This document shows, in pieces, positions 30,319 to 42,343 of a stretch of DNA of 64,000 nucleotides. The translations under genes and the position numbers were made by a program. Source of the stretch: Mycetohabitans endofungorum (GTDB lineage Bacteria; Pseudomonadota; Gammaproteobacteria; Burkholderiales; Burkholderiaceae); NCBI RefSeq assembly GCF_002927045.1, contig NZ_PRDW01000009.1, forward strand, positions 103,236 through 167,235, given 5' to 3'. Within the stretch, counting starts at the first letter, position 1. Each line of letters opens with the position of its first letter. The notes under the pieces are model-generated. The model saw only the letters and a program-made list of their open reading frames with translations, was not told where the DNA came from and searched no databases.

Positions 30319-30624
30319 TTACCAGCTCGCCTTCGTCAGGCCGGGAATCTCGCCGCGGAATGCGATTTCGCGAATCTTGCCGCGCGCCAAGCCAAATTTG
30401 CGGAACGTGCCACGCGGACGCCCGGTGATCGCGCAGCGATTGCGCTTGCGGGTCGGGTTCGCGTTGCGCGGCAGTTGCTGCAGCTTCAGGCGCGCTTCGT
30501 AGCGCTCTTCGTCGGACTTGCTCGTATCGTCAATGATCGCCTTCAGCGCCGCGCGCTTTGGCGCATACTTCGCTGCGAGACGAGCACGCTTCTTTTCACG
30601 TTCGATCAGTGCCAGTTTAGCCAC
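30319..30624 (-). CDS. rpsN: 30S ribosomal protein S14 (zinc-independent form)
   Basis: 101 residues, the long C-minus form without the CXXC zinc ribbon. [16 protein letters not shown] opens it, and [23 protein letters not shown] is the 16S rRNA head-binding block. The start is GTG. It lies eight bases after rplE in the conserved spc order. Confidence 0.97.
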   Translation of the reverse strand: MAKLALIEREKKRARLAAKYAPKRAALKAIIDDTSKSDEERYEARLKLQQLPRNANPTRKRNRCAITGRPRGTFRKFGLARGKIREIAFRGEIPGLTKASW

Positions 30625-30631
30625 GGTAACC

Positions 30632-31171
30632 TCAGTTTCTGAACGGGAACTTGAAGCTGGCGAGCAGTGCCTTCGCTTCTTCGTCGGTCTTCGCAGTCGT
30701 CGTGATGCTGATATTCAGCCCACGCAGCGCGTCGATCTTGTCGTAATCGATCTCGGGGAAAATGATCTGCTCCTTCACCCCGATGTTGTAGTTGCCGCGA
30801 CCATCGAATGCCCGGCCCGAGATGCCGCGGAAATCGCGCACCCGCGGCAGCGCAATTGTCACGAAGCGATCCAGGAACTCATACATCGCGCGGCCACGCA
30901 GTGTGACCATCGCGCCAATCGGATAGCCCTGGCGGATCTTGAAGCCCGCGATTGCCTTACGCGCCTTCGTCACGACCGGCTTCTGACCGGCGATCTTCGT
31001 CAGATCACCCACCGCGTTGTCAATGATCTTCTTGTCAGCGACCGCGTCACCAAGACCCATGTTCAACGTGATCTTGGTGATGCGCGGCACTTCCATGACG
31101 GACTTGTAGCCGAACTTTTGCGTCAGTTCGGGAACAATCTTCTCTTTGTAAACCTGCTGCAAACGTGCCAT
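30632..31171 (-). CDS. rplE: 50S ribosomal protein L5
   Basis: 179 residues. [47 protein letters not shown] and [18 protein letters not shown] are L5 landmarks. L5 binds 5S rRNA and bridges the 50S central protuberance to S13. It ends eight bases before rpsN and lies 15 bases after rplX. Confidence 0.97.
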   Translation of the reverse strand: MARLQQVYKEKIVPELTQKFGYKSVMEVPRITKITLNMGLGDAVADKKIIDNAVGDLTKIAGQKPVVTKARKAIAGFKIRQGYPIGAMVTLRGRAMYEFLDRFVTIALPRVRDFRGISGRAFDGRGNYNIGVKEQIIFPEIDYDKIDALRGLNISITTTAKTDEEAKALLASFKFPFRN

Positions 31172-31185
31172 TTTTGACTCCCGAC

Positions 31186-31494
31186 TCAGGCGCTCAGCAC
31201 AGCACCGGTGGTCTTCAGGAAGCGCACCTTCTTGCCCTCCTCGACCTTGATGCCCACTCGCGACGCACGGCCGTTCGCATCGACCAACGCGACGTTGGAG
31301 ATGTGCAACGGCATCGACTTGCTTTCCACACCGCCGGTCGTGCCCTTCATCGGGTTCGGCTTCACGTGCTTCTTCACGAGATTGATACCTTCAACCGTCA
31401 CACGATCGCCCGCAACCGCCAGCACGGTACCGCGCTTGCCCTTGTCCTTGCCTGCGATGACGATGATTTCGTCACCCTTGCGAATCTTGTTCAT
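31186..31494 (-). CDS. rplX: 50S ribosomal protein L24
   Basis: 102 residues with an N-terminal KOW motif ([22 protein letters not shown]). It is one of the two proteins that start 50S assembly by binding the 5' end of 23S rRNA. The later part reads [14 protein letters not shown] and IHISNVAL-like [12 protein letters not shown]. It follows rplN by nine bases. Confidence 0.97.
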   Translation of the reverse strand: MNKIRKGDEIIVIAGKDKGKRGTVLAVAGDRVTVEGINLVKKHVKPNPMKGTTGGVESKSMPLHISNVALVDANGRASRVGIKVEEGKKVRFLKTTGAVLSA

Positions 31495-31503
31495 CGCGAC
31501 TCC

Positions 31504-31872
31504 TTACAGCACTTCCGGCGCAAGCGAAACGATCTTCATGAAACGTTCGCTACGCAATTCACGCGTGACCGGCCCGAAAATGCGCGTACCGATCGGCTCA
31601 AGCTTGTTGTTCAGGAGCACGGCGGCATTGCCGTCGAACTTGATCAGCGAGCCGTCCTGACGACGCACGCCCTTGGCGGTGCGAACCACCACGGCGTTGT
31701 AGATTTCGCCCTTCTTGACGCGCCCACGCGGCGTGGCTTCCTTGACGCTCACCTTGATGATGTCGCCAATGCTCGCGTAACGACGCTTCGAGCCGCCGAG
31801 CACCTTGATGCACAACACTTCGCGTGCACCCGTGTTGTCGGCTACTTCAAGCCGAGTTTCGGTCTGGATCAT
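31504..31872 (-). CDS. rplN: 50S ribosomal protein L14
   Basis: 122 residues. [19 protein letters not shown] and [19 protein letters not shown] with [16 protein letters not shown] are nearly invariant in L14, which forms a bridge between subunits with L19 and is the target of the silencing factor RsfS. It is the first gene of the spc operon, preceded by a 298-base leader that carries its own promoter candidate. Confidence 0.97.
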   Translation of the reverse strand: MIQTETRLEVADNTGAREVLCIKVLGGSKRRYASIGDIIKVSVKEATPRGRVKKGEIYNAVVVRTAKGVRRQDGSLIKFDGNAAVLLNNKLEPIGTRIFGPVTRELRSERFMKIVSLAPEVL

Positions 31873-32093
31873 GGTTTATCTTTCCCAACTTAATCCGGCA
31901 CGCCACCATGGCGCGGCCGGTCAGTCTTGGTCCCGTCAGCCGATCGGCTGCTTGGGTTAGAACAGCAGCGACGGCAGACGAAACCCGCCATCGCAATCGG
32001 TGAATCTTGCGGCGCGGATGACAGCCACCCACACGCGCACTGGCCAACTCAGCCCCACCACTTACCCGCGACGGGGCATCCCTTATATGAGGG
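31873..32093 (-). promoter_or_regulatory. Leader of the spc operon (rplN upstream region)
   Basis: About 220 bases between the promoter candidate at 32103-32130 and the rplN start. No convincing small gene or known riboswitch fold is seen. Its length is unusual in a cluster where most spacers are under 30 bases. Confidence 0.45.
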
Positions 32094-32130
32094 AAGTCCG
32101 AGATTATAACAAATAATCTCGGACTTGCAA
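32094..32130 (-). promoter_or_regulatory. Candidate spc promoter embedded in a perfect inverted repeat
   Basis: On the minus strand, -35 TTGCAA (32130-32125), a 16-base spacer and a consensus -10 TATAAT (32108-32103). A perfect 14-base inverted repeat (AAGTCCGAGATTAT, arms 32094-32107 and 32113-32126, five-base loop) covers the spacer and -10. The position between rpsQ and rplN is exactly where the spc operon begins in enteric bacteria. The initiated RNA would start near 32096 and lack the hairpin. Confidence 0.7.
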
Positions 32131-32170
32131 CAACTTATTGCGATACTGCGGCGGCTCACGCCGCCTTCGT

Positions 32171-32443
32171 TCAGATGATGCGCGCCGCTTCAACCAGGCG
32201 GGACACGGTCCAAGCCTTCGTCTTCGAAATCGGACGATTTTCCTGGATCTCCACGAGGTCGCCCTCGTTGTACGTGTTCGCCTCGTCGTGCGCGTGGTAC
32301 TTCTTCGAGCGCACGACGTACTTGCCGTAGATCGGGTGCTTGACGCGATGCTCGACGAGCACGGTCACGGTCTTGTCCATCTTATTGCTGACGACCTTGC
32401 CGACCAGCGTCCGCTTAAGCGAGGTTTTAACGCTATCGTTCAT
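32171..32443 (-). CDS. rpsQ: 30S ribosomal protein S17
   Basis: 90 residues of OB fold. [38 protein letters not shown] and [18 protein letters not shown] identify S17, which binds the 5' domain of 16S rRNA early in assembly. The start ATG overlaps the rpmC stop (ATGA), so translation is coupled. It is the last gene of the S10 operon. Confidence 0.97.
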   Translation of the reverse strand: MNDSVKTSLKRTLVGKVVSNKMDKTVTVLVEHRVKHPIYGKYVVRSKKYHAHDEANTYNEGDLVEIQENRPISKTKAWTVSRLVEAARII

Positions 32444-32634
32444 TTCTGGTTCGCCTTTTCAGTCAACACGGTACGCACACGCGCGATGTCGCGGCGGACC
32501 TTCTTCAGCTGGCTGTTGTTCTGCAGCTGTTGGGTCGCGAGCTGCATGCGCAGACCGAATTGGGCTTTTAGCAGGTCCGACAGCTCCTTGTTGAGCGCGG
32601 CCTGATCCTTGTCGCGAAGTTCGGAAGCTTTCAT
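32440..32634 (-). CDS. rpmC: 50S ribosomal protein L29
   Basis: 64 residues forming a helical hairpin. [18 protein letters not shown] and [32 protein letters not shown] sequence (split here for length) match L29. L29 sits next to L23 at the exit tunnel, where trigger factor and SRP dock. It overlaps rpsQ by four bases. Confidence 0.96.
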   Translation of the reverse strand: MKASELRDKDQAALNKELSDLLKAQFGLRMQLATQQLQNNSQLKKVRRDIARVRTVLTEKANQK

Positions 32635-32645
32635 CGCTTGACTCC

Positions 32646-33062
32646 TTAGGCGCCGATCTGGCGGGCGACGAACATCGTCTTCAGCGGCAACTTCGCCGCT
32701 GCCAGACGGAACGCCTCACGCGCCAGCTCTTCGTTAACGCCATCCATTTCGTACAGCATCTTGCCGGGCTGGATCTCGGCGACGTAGTACTCAGGGTTAC
32801 CTTTACCGTTACCCATCCGCACTTCAGCCGGCTTTTGTGAAATCGGCTTGTCCGGGAAGATGCGAATCCAGATGCGGCCGCCACGCTTGATGTGACGGGT
32901 CATCGCTCGACGCGCGGCTTCGATCTGGCGCGCGGTCAAACGGCCGCGCCCGACCGCTTTCAGGCCAAACTCACCGAACGACACCGCGTTGCCACGCGTT
33001 GCGACGCCCGTATTACGACCCTTTTGCTCTTTGCGGTACTTTCTGCGTTTCGGTTGCAGCAT
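32646..33062 (-). CDS. rplP: 50S ribosomal protein L16
   Basis: 138 residues. [37 protein letters not shown] and the loop [21 protein letters not shown] are diagnostic. L16 organises the A-site finger and elongator tRNA binding, and its arginine in the last motif is a hydroxylation site in some bacteria. It starts three bases after the rpsC stop. Confidence 0.97.
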   Translation of the reverse strand: MLQPKRRKYRKEQKGRNTGVATRGNAVSFGEFGLKAVGRGRLTARQIEAARRAMTRHIKRGGRIWIRIFPDKPISQKPAEVRMGNGKGNPEYYVAEIQPGKMLYEMDGVNEELAREAFRLAAAKLPLKTMFVARQIGA

Positions 33063-33064
33063 GG

Positions 33065-33868
33065 TTATTCTCCACTCTTCGCGTCGCCGCCAGCACCGGC
33101 ACCACTACGGCGCGGACCGCCCCGACGTGCGCCCGGTGCGCTGCCTTCGCCATCACGGCGCGGGCGACGATCGCCCGGGCGGGCATTGCGGCGCCCACGC
33201 TTGTCTTCCGTCGGCTCTTCGACGACCGGCAGATCGTTGCGGCCGAGCGTATCGCCTTTGTAGACCCACACCTTGACGCCGATGATGCCGTATGTCGTCT
33301 TCGCTTCCGACGTCGCATAGTCGATGTCGGCGCGCAGCGTGTGCAGCGGCACACGGCCTTCACGGTACCATTCGGTCCGTGCGATTTCGATGCCGTTCAG
33401 ACGACCCGCACTCATGATCTTGATGCCCTGCGCGCCCAGACGCATCGCATTTTGCATCGCGCGCTTCATCGCGCGACGGAACATGATCCGGCGCTCAAGC
33501 TGCTGTGTGATCGAATCGGCGATCAATTGCGCATCGGTTTCCGGCTTACGGACTTCTTCGATGTTGACATGAACCGGCACGCCCATGCGGCGCTGCAGTT
33601 CGGTCTTCAACAACTCGATATCCTCACCCTTCTTGCCGATCACGACGCCTGGACGCGAACTGAAAATCGTCAGACGCGCGTTCTTTGCAGGACGCTCGAT
33701 CACAACGCGGCTCACCGACGCGTTCTTCAGCTTCTTCTTCAGGTATTCGCGAACGCCGATGTCTTCCTTCAGCATCCCCGCAAACTGGGTGTTGTTCGCG
33801 TACCAACGCGACGCCCAGTTACGGCTGACGGCCAGACGGAAGCCAGTCGGATGAATTTTTTGTCCCAT
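33065..33868 (-). CDS. rpsC: 30S ribosomal protein S3
   Basis: 267 residues. [18 protein letters not shown] opens the protein, followed by a KH domain around [17 protein letters not shown] and the C-terminal S3 core. S3 forms part of the mRNA entry channel. A roughly 45-residue Arg/Gly/Ala-rich tail (from about residue 220) makes it longer than the 233-residue enteric protein, as in other Burkholderiaceae. It follows rplV by 11 bases. Confidence 0.97.
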   Translation of the reverse strand: MGQKIHPTGFRLAVSRNWASRWYANNTQFAGMLKEDIGVREYLKKKLKNASVSRVVIERPAKNARLTIFSSRPGVVIGKKGEDIELLKTELQRRMGVPVHVNIEEVRKPETDAQLIADSITQQLERRIMFRRAMKRAMQNAMRLGAQGIKIMSAGRLNGIEIARTEWYREGRVPLHTLRADIDYATSEAKTTYGIIGVKVWVYKGDTLGRNDLPVVEEPTEDKRGRRNARPGDRRPRRDGEGSAPGARRGGPRRSGAGAGGDAKSGE

Positions 33869-33879
33869 CGTGTGACCCC

Positions 33880-34209
33880 TTAATTCCCGACCGTCACAGT
33901 GATGTGACAGGATTGCTTCTCAATGCGGTTACCGCGGCCCTTCGCACGCGCGGTGAAACGCTTCAGCGAGGCCGCCTTGTCGACGTAGATCGTCTTGATC
34001 TTCAGTTCGTCGATATCCGCGCCTTCGTTGTGCTCCGCGTTCGCGATCGCCGACAGCACCACCTTCTTGACGAGACCCGCTGCCTTCTTCGGCGAGAACG
34101 TCAGAATGTTCAGTGCCTTGTCGACCGGCAAACCGCGAATCTGGTCAGCCACAAGGCGCGTCTTCTGCGCCGAAATGCGGGCACCGCGATGAATTGCTTT
34201 CACTTCCAT
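33880..34209 (-). CDS. rplV: 50S ribosomal protein L22
   Basis: 109 residues. [37 protein letters not shown] and the long beta-hairpin ending [18 protein letters not shown] identify L22. The hairpin lines the exit tunnel and is a site of macrolide resistance changes. None of the known deletions is seen. It follows rpsS by 12 bases. Confidence 0.97.
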   Translation of the reverse strand: MEVKAIHRGARISAQKTRLVADQIRGLPVDKALNILTFSPKKAAGLVKKVVLSAIANAEHNEGADIDELKIKTIYVDKAASLKRFTARAKGRGNRIEKQSCHITVTVGN

Positions 34210-34221
34210 CTTGATTGCCCC

Positions 34222-34497
34222 TTATTTCCTGGCCTTTTTGTCGGCCACGTGTCCCTTGAACGTACGGGTCAACGCGAATTCGCCGAGCTTGTGGCCGACC
34301 ATGTTTTCCGACACATACACCGGAACATGCTGACGGCCGTTGTGCACGGCGATCGTCAAGCCGATGAAATCCGGCAGGATCGTCGAACGACGCGACCAGG
34401 TCTTGATCGGTTTCTTGTCACGCGAAGCTGCAGCCGCCTCAACCTTCTTCAGCAAATGGGCGTCGCAGAACGGACCTTTTTTAACAGAACGTGCCAT
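34222..34497 (-). CDS. rpsS: 30S ribosomal protein S19
   Basis: 91 residues. [41 protein letters not shown] sequence and [19 protein letters not shown] are the S19 blocks. S19 pairs with S13 in the 30S head. It lies between rplB and rplV with 10- and 12-base gaps. Confidence 0.97.
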   Translation of the reverse strand: MARSVKKGPFCDAHLLKKVEAAAASRDKKPIKTWSRRSTILPDFIGLTIAVHNGRQHVPVYVSENMVGHKLGEFALTRTFKGHVADKKARK

Positions 34498-34507
34498 TGC
34501 CTACTCC

Positions 34508-35335
34508 TTAACGCTTGTGACGGCGCTGGACGATCATCGTCGTCGTGCGCTTGTTGCGACGCGTGCGGAAGCCCTTCGTCGGCGTGCCCCACGGGCTCAC
34601 CGGATCGCGACCCGCCGCCGTACGACCCTCACCACCACCGTGTGGGTGGTCGATCGGGTTCATTGCAACGCCGCGGACCGTCGGACGGATACCGCGCCAA
34701 CGATTCGCACCAGCCTTGCCGATCTGGCGCAGGCTGTGTTCCTCGTTGCCGACTTCACCGATCGTTGCACGACATTCGATATGCACGCGGCGGATTTCAC
34801 CCGAGCGCAGACGAACCTGCGCATACGTGCCCTCGCGAGCCAGCAGCATCGCCGACGCACCGGCCGAGCGCGCGATTTGCGCCCCCTTGCCCGGCAGCAT
34901 TTCAACACAGTGAATGGTCGTACCCACCGGAATATTGCGGATTGGCAGCGTATTGCCTGCGCGAATCGGCGCTTCCGAGCCCGACAACAGTTGCGCGCCA
35001 ACCATCACACCCTTCGGCGCGATAATGTAGCGGCGCTCGCCGTCGGCATAGCACAACAGGGCAATGTTCGCGCTACGGTTCGGGTCATATTCGAGACGCT
35101 CGACCTTCGCCGGGATACCGTCCTTGTTGCGACGGAAATCGACCACGCGATAGTGATGCTTGTGACCGCCGCCCTTGTGGCGCGTCGTGATATGACCATT
35201 ATTGTTGCGGCCAGCCGTAGAGCTTTGCTTATCGAGCAGCGCCGCGTACGGCTTGCCCTTGTGCAGTTCCTTGTTGACCACCTTCACCATCGCACGACGG
35301 CCAGGCGAAGTCGGTTTGAGCTTAACGAGTGCCAT
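34508..35335 (-). CDS. rplB: 50S ribosomal protein L2
   Basis: 275 residues with an OB domain and an SH3-like domain. [41 protein letters not shown] motif and the C-terminal [15 protein letters not shown] are diagnostic. The histidine in the last motif lies close to the peptidyl transferase centre. L2 is required for subunit association. Normal length. Confidence 0.98.
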   Translation of the reverse strand: MALVKLKPTSPGRRAMVKVVNKELHKGKPYAALLDKQSSTAGRNNNGHITTRHKGGGHKHHYRVVDFRRNKDGIPAKVERLEYDPNRSANIALLCYADGERRYIIAPKGVMVGAQLLSGSEAPIRAGNTLPIRNIPVGTTIHCVEMLPGKGAQIARSAGASAMLLAREGTYAQVRLRSGEIRRVHIECRATIGEVGNEEHSLRQIGKAGANRWRGIRPTVRGVAMNPIDHPHGGGEGRTAAGRDPVSPWGTPTKGFRTRRNKRTTTMIVQRRHKR

Positions 35336-35337
35336 GA

Positions 35338-35652
35338 TTACTTGGCCTCCGCTTCAAAGTTGATTTCCTGGCCCGGCTTCAGGTTCACGTACGCCTTGCG
35401 TACGTCCTTGCGGCGGCCCATGAAACGGCCAAAGCGCTTGGCTTTGCCCTTCACGTTCAGCACGTTGACCGAATCCACTTCGACCTTGAACAACAATTCG
35501 ACTGCCGCCTTGACTTCCTGCTTCGTGGCGTCCGGCGCAATGTCGAATACGACTTGCTCGTTCTTGTCGGCCACCAGCGTCGCCTTCTCAGAGATCACCG
35601 GCGCGAGCAGAACCTGCATCAAACGATGATCGTTCTTGCGCATTTCGCTCAT
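35338..35652 (-). CDS. rplW: 50S ribosomal protein L23
   Basis: 104 residues. [37 protein letters not shown] and [18 protein letters not shown] match L23, the docking site for trigger factor and signal recognition particle. Its ATG overlaps the rplD stop by four bases, and it ends two bases before rplB. An internal ATG at codon 4 is less likely. Confidence 0.97.
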   Translation of the reverse strand: MSEMRKNDHRLMQVLLAPVISEKATLVADKNEQVVFDIAPDATKQEVKAAVELLFKVEVDSVNVLNVKGKAKRFGRFMGRRKDVRKAYVNLKPGQEINFEAEAK

Positions 35653-36269
35653 GACAGCAACTCCTCGATCTGGGCGACCGCAGCTTTCGTGACCAGCACT
35701 TTCTTGAAGTAGATCAGCGACAACGGGTCGGCATAACGCGGCTCGACAACCGCCACATGCGGCAGGTTGCGCGACGCGAGGTACAGGTTCTCGTCAACGG
35801 TATCGGTGATCACGAGCACCGACTCGAGCCCCATGGCCTTGAACTTGGCCGCCAGCAGCTTGGTCTTCGGCGCCTCGAGCTTGATGTCGTCAACGACCGA
35901 CAGCCGGCCTTCGCGGGCAAGCTGCGACAGAATCGAGCAGACGCCAGCGCGAAACATCTTCTTATTGACCTTCTGGCCGAAGTTTTCTTCCGGCGAGTTC
36001 GGGAAGATACGGCCACCGCCGCGCCACAATGGGCTCGACGACATCCCAGCGCGGGCGCGGCCCGTGCCCTTCTGGCGCCACGGCTTCTTCGTCGTGTGCT
36101 TGACTTGCTCGCGATCCTTCTGCGCACGGTTACCGCTGCGCGCGTTCGCCTGGTACGCGACGACAATCTGGTGGATCAGCGCTTCATTGTAATCACGACC
36201 GAACACGACGTCCGACGCGTTCACACCCGCGCTTTCCTGACCTTGGTCGTTCAGGAGCTTCAGTTCCAT
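35649..36269 (-). CDS. rplD: 50S ribosomal protein L4
   Basis: 206 residues. The extended loop contains [21 protein letters not shown], which reaches into the exit tunnel, and the core carries [19 protein letters not shown]. In enteric bacteria L4 also represses the S10 operon through its leader. ATG 36269 is used. A GTG two codons earlier overlaps the rplC stop. It is coupled to rplW. Confidence 0.97.
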   Translation of the reverse strand: MELKLLNDQGQESAGVNASDVVFGRDYNEALIHQIVVAYQANARSGNRAQKDREQVKHTTKKPWRQKGTGRARAGMSSSPLWRGGGRIFPNSPEENFGQKVNKKMFRAGVCSILSQLAREGRLSVVDDIKLEAPKTKLLAAKFKAMGLESVLVITDTVDENLYLASRNLPHVAVVEPRYADPLSLIYFKKVLVTKAAVAQIEELLS

Positions 36270-36271
36270 TG

Positions 36272-36928
36272 TCACGCCCCCTTCTTCGCGCGAGCCTTAA
36301 CGGCCGGCGTCACGAAAACTTTGCCGCCCTTGGCGCCCGGCACCGCACCTTTGACGAGGATAAGCTTGCGCTCCGCGTCGATACGTGCGATCTCGAGATT
36401 CTGCGTGGTGGTCTTCACATCACCGAGGTGACCGGTCATGCGCTTACCCGGGAACACACGCCCCGGATCCTGCGCCATACCGATCGAGCCCGGCACGTTG
36501 TGCGAACGCGAGTTACCGTGCGACGCGCGACCCGAACCGAAGTTGTAGCGCTTGATCGTACCGGCATAGCCCTTACCGATGGACACGCCCTGCACGTCGA
36601 CCTTCTGACCCACTTCGAACAAGTCGACATCGATCACTGCGCCCGGCGACAGCTCGACCGCCTTGTCGGTTTCGATGCGGAATTCCTTCAGGATTTCGCC
36701 GGCCTGAACACCGGCTTTGGCGAGATGACCGGCCAGCGGCTTGGTCACACGCGACGCGCGACGCTCGCCGAAAGCAACCTGCACGGCCGTATAACCGTCC
36801 GTTTCAACGGACTTGATCTGCGTCACGCGGTTGTCCGACACGTCCAGTACGGTGACGGGAATCGAATCACCGTCAGCCGTGAAAATACGGGTCATTCCAA
36901 CCTTGCGACCTACGAGTCCAAGGCTCAT
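36272..36928 (-). CDS. rplC: 50S ribosomal protein L3
   Basis: 218 residues. [36 protein letters not shown] and the loop [29 protein letters not shown] stretch near the peptidyl transferase centre identify L3. The ATG at 36928 gives the family start. An extension of 28 codons upstream runs into the promoter region and is rejected. It lies 207 bases after rpsJ. Confidence 0.97.
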   Translation of the reverse strand: MSLGLVGRKVGMTRIFTADGDSIPVTVLDVSDNRVTQIKSVETDGYTAVQVAFGERRASRVTKPLAGHLAKAGVQAGEILKEFRIETDKAVELSPGAVIDVDLFEVGQKVDVQGVSIGKGYAGTIKRYNFGSGRASHGNSRSHNVPGSIGMAQDPGRVFPGKRMTGHLGDVKTTTQNLEIARIDAERKLILVKGAVPGAKGGKVFVTPAVKARAKKGA

Positions 36929-37034
36929 CGTTTTCTCCATTCCCGACTGCGATTGGTCAGGGCTGATTACGAAACACCGGCGACCAGGGAAAGGCTGACG
37001 CCCACCTGTCACACGGCTTTTTAACGCAAATACG

Positions 37035-37076
37035 CGAAAAGCCTAGCATTGTAGCAAGGCTTTTCGTTTTTTGCAA
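37035..37076 (-). promoter_or_regulatory. Candidate rplC promoter embedded in an inverted repeat
   Basis: On the minus strand, -35 TTGCAA (37076-37071), 17 bases, and -10 TACAAT (37053-37048). Perfect 10-base arms CGAAAAGCCT (37035-37044) and AGGCTTTTCG (37057-37066) flank the -10. The expected start near 37041 falls in the distal arm, so only read-through RNA from rpsJ would form the hairpin. On the plus strand the same hairpin is followed by six T residues, but no plus-strand gene is present. Confidence 0.6.
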
Positions 37077-37135
37077 GCAATCAATGACTTAGGCGCACCA
37101 AGCCATCGCCGTGCATGGCGCGCCGCAAAGCCGCG

Positions 37136-37447
37136 TTACTGCAGCTTGATTTCGACGTCGACACCCGCCGGCAAATCGAGCTTCATGAGCGCGTCCACGG
37201 TCTTATCCGTCGGGTCGACGATGTCCAGCAAGCGCAGGTGCGTGCGGATTTCCAGCTGATCGCGCGACGTCTTATTCACGTGCGGCGAACGCAGGATGTC
37301 AAAGCGCTGGATGCGCCGCGGCAGCGGGATCGGGCCGACGAGGATCGCGCCGGTGCGCTGTACCGTCTCGAAAATCTGCCGCGCCGATTGATCGACCAGC
37401 TTGTAGTCGAAAGCTTTCAGGCGGATACGGATTTTCTGCTTTTGCAT
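37136..37447 (-). CDS. rpsJ: 30S ribosomal protein S10 (NusE)
   Basis: 103 residues. [39 protein letters not shown] and [17 protein letters not shown] match S10. It lies in the 30S head and also binds NusB and NusG in antitermination, linking translation to transcription. Here it stands apart from rplC by a spacer with its own promoter and hairpin, whereas in enteric bacteria the two are adjacent. Confidence 0.97.
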   Translation of the reverse strand: MQKQKIRIRLKAFDYKLVDQSARQIFETVQRTGAILVGPIPLPRRIQRFDILRSPHVNKTSRDQLEIRTHLRLLDIVDPTDKTVDALMKLDLPAGVDVEIKLQ

Positions 37448-37468
37448 GACATTTCCTGTAAAGAGCGA

Positions 37469-37485
37469 GGCGATATTGCATCGCC
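37469..37485. repeat. Short inverted repeat between tuf and rpsJ
   Basis: GGCGAT/ATCGCC arms with a five-base loop lie 22 bases before the rpsJ start. No T-tract and no convincing promoter are seen in the rest of this spacer. Confidence 0.35.
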
Positions 37486-37575
37486 ATAACCAAAGAACGT
37501 GAAGCAGGCCCCCGATCGGGAAACGGGCAGCCCGCTCCGGACACTACAACGTACCGCTACAGCAAACCAGCGATT

Positions 37576-38766
<1,191 letters not shown>

Positions 38767-38812
38767 GTTTCTCTTCTTTCAATAGTGGTTCGTGAATGAG
38801 TTTGCTGACCGA

Positions 38813-40915
<2,103 letters not shown>

Positions 40916-40959
40916 TTTAATCTCTCAAGAGGATTGCGCAGCGGGAGAACCGCAATGCG

Positions 40960-41003
40960 CCTTAACACAAACGGGCGAGGCGCTTCGGAAGCGCACCCGC
41001 CCG
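40960..41003 (-). terminator. Terminator-like hairpin between rpsG and fusA
   Basis: On the minus strand CGGGCG...TGCGCTTCCGAAGCGC...CGCCCG forms a long stem with one internal mismatch zone, followed by TTTGTGTT. The strength suggests partial termination or attenuation ahead of fusA. A second hairpin (AGGCT/AGCCT) lies at 41021-41034 just after the rpsG stop. Confidence 0.45.
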
Positions 41004-41047
41004 GAATTTCCTTCTCCGTTTACCAGGCTTTCCAGCCTAAACGGCCG

Positions 41048-41518
41048 TTAGAAACGGAAATGCGAGAAAGCTCTGTTCGCTTCCGCCATCCGGTGCACTT
41101 CGTCGCGCTTCTTCATCGCGCCGCCCCGACCTTCCGCGGCCTCGAGCAGCTCACCGGCCAGGCGCAGCGCCATCGACTTCTCGCTACGCTTTTTCGCGGC
41201 CTCACGCAACCAGCGCATCGCCAATGCCATACGACGCGACGGGCGCACTTCGACCGGAACCTGGTAGTTCGCACCTCCAACGCGGCGGCTTTTCACTTCA
41301 ACCACCGGCTTCACGTTGCTCAGCGCGACAGTGAACACTTCCAGGGGGTCCTTGCCGGCCTTACCCTGGATTTGCTCGAAAGCCCCGTACACGATGCGTT
41401 CGGCCACTGACTTCTTGCCCGACAGCATCAGTACGTTCATGAATTTTGCAACATCAACATTACCGAACTTCGGGTCCGGCAATATTTCCCGCTTGGGGAC
41501 TTCGCGACGACGCGGCAT
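41048..41518 (-). CDS. rpsG: 30S ribosomal protein S7
   Basis: 156 residues. [42 protein letters not shown] block and the C-terminal [21 protein letters not shown] match S7, which nucleates the 30S head and contacts mRNA and E-site tRNA. It lies 163 bases after rpsL in the str operon. Confidence 0.97.
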   Translation of the reverse strand: MPRRREVPKREILPDPKFGNVDVAKFMNVLMLSGKKSVAERIVYGAFEQIQGKAGKDPLEVFTVALSNVKPVVEVKSRRVGGANYQVPVEVRPSRRMALAMRWLREAAKKRSEKSMALRLAGELLEAAEGRGGAMKKRDEVHRMAEANRAFSHFRF

Positions 41519-41681
41519 TTCTGTTCCTTTGACTGTTCAGTTGGAGCGGTTGCTTTCCCCACCCCGCGGCCACCAACTAACCCGATCCATCTCACGACTA
41601 ACCAGCTTGGCCGGGTGACCACTTACTCGATAGCGCCGACCGATCCGGCACCACCGCCTTTGCATCGATGGACGATGCAGC

Positions 41682-42062
41682 TTACTTACCCGCCTTGGCG
41701 CGCTTCGCACCGTACTTCGAGCGGGCCTGCTTACGGTCCTTGACGCCTTGCGTGTCGAGCGAGCCGCGCACCATGTGGTAACGCACACCCGGCAAGTCCT
41801 TGACCCGGCCGCCGCGAATCAGCACGACCGAGTGCTCCTGCAGGTTGTGGCCTTCACCACCGATGTACGAGATGACCTCGAAGCCGTTCGTCAAGCGAAC
41901 CTTCGCGACCTTACGAAGCGCCGAATTCGGCTTTTTTGGCGTCGTCGTGTACACACGAGTGCACACACCGCGACGCTGCGGACAGTCCTGCAAGGCCGGG
42001 CTCTTGCTCTTCACATGCTCCGAAGTGCGGCCTTTGCGAACCAATTGATTGATGGTTGGCAT
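41682..42062 (-). CDS. rpsL: 30S ribosomal protein S12
   Basis: 126 residues. [37 protein letters not shown] and [17 protein letters not shown] carry the lysines (43 and 88 in Escherichia coli numbering) of the decoding site. Both are the wild-type, streptomycin-sensitive form. The ATG at 42062 matches the family, so the long upstream in-frame extension is discarded. First gene of the str operon. Confidence 0.98.
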   Translation of the reverse strand: MPTINQLVRKGRTSEHVKSKSPALQDCPQRRGVCTRVYTTTPKKPNSALRKVAKVRLTNGFEVISYIGGEGHNLQEHSVVLIRGGRVKDLPGVRYHMVRGSLDTQGVKDRKQARSKYGAKRAKAGK

Positions 42063-42269
42063 TGTTGATTCCTGGAAATAGATAAAACCGGACGACGCAG
42101 GCCCGGGCAAGCGGACCTGAATGGTTGCACGCACGCCACCCGATGAACCGACACCCGAATATCGGCGGCGATAGTGCCGCGCCCGCCATGCTAACAATCG
42201 GCCGGCCCACAATGACACAGAGGGCGACCAGCGATGCGAGCGCATTTGCGCCGAATACCGGAACCTGGC

Positions 42270-42299
42270 ATAGTAATCCAAAATTTGCAAGTACGTCAA
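42270..42299 (-). promoter_or_regulatory. Candidate promoter of the str operon (rpsL)
   Basis: On the minus strand TTGACG (42299-42294), 18 bases, TACTAT (42275-42270). It lies about 200 bases upstream of rpsL in the recQ-rpsL spacer (42063-42343), which holds no gene. Unlike the internal promoters of this cluster it is not inside an inverted repeat. Confidence 0.5.
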
Positions 42300-42343
42300 C
42301 AGGTTGCATGCATTAGATCACGCCGGCGGAGCGACTACCGCCG

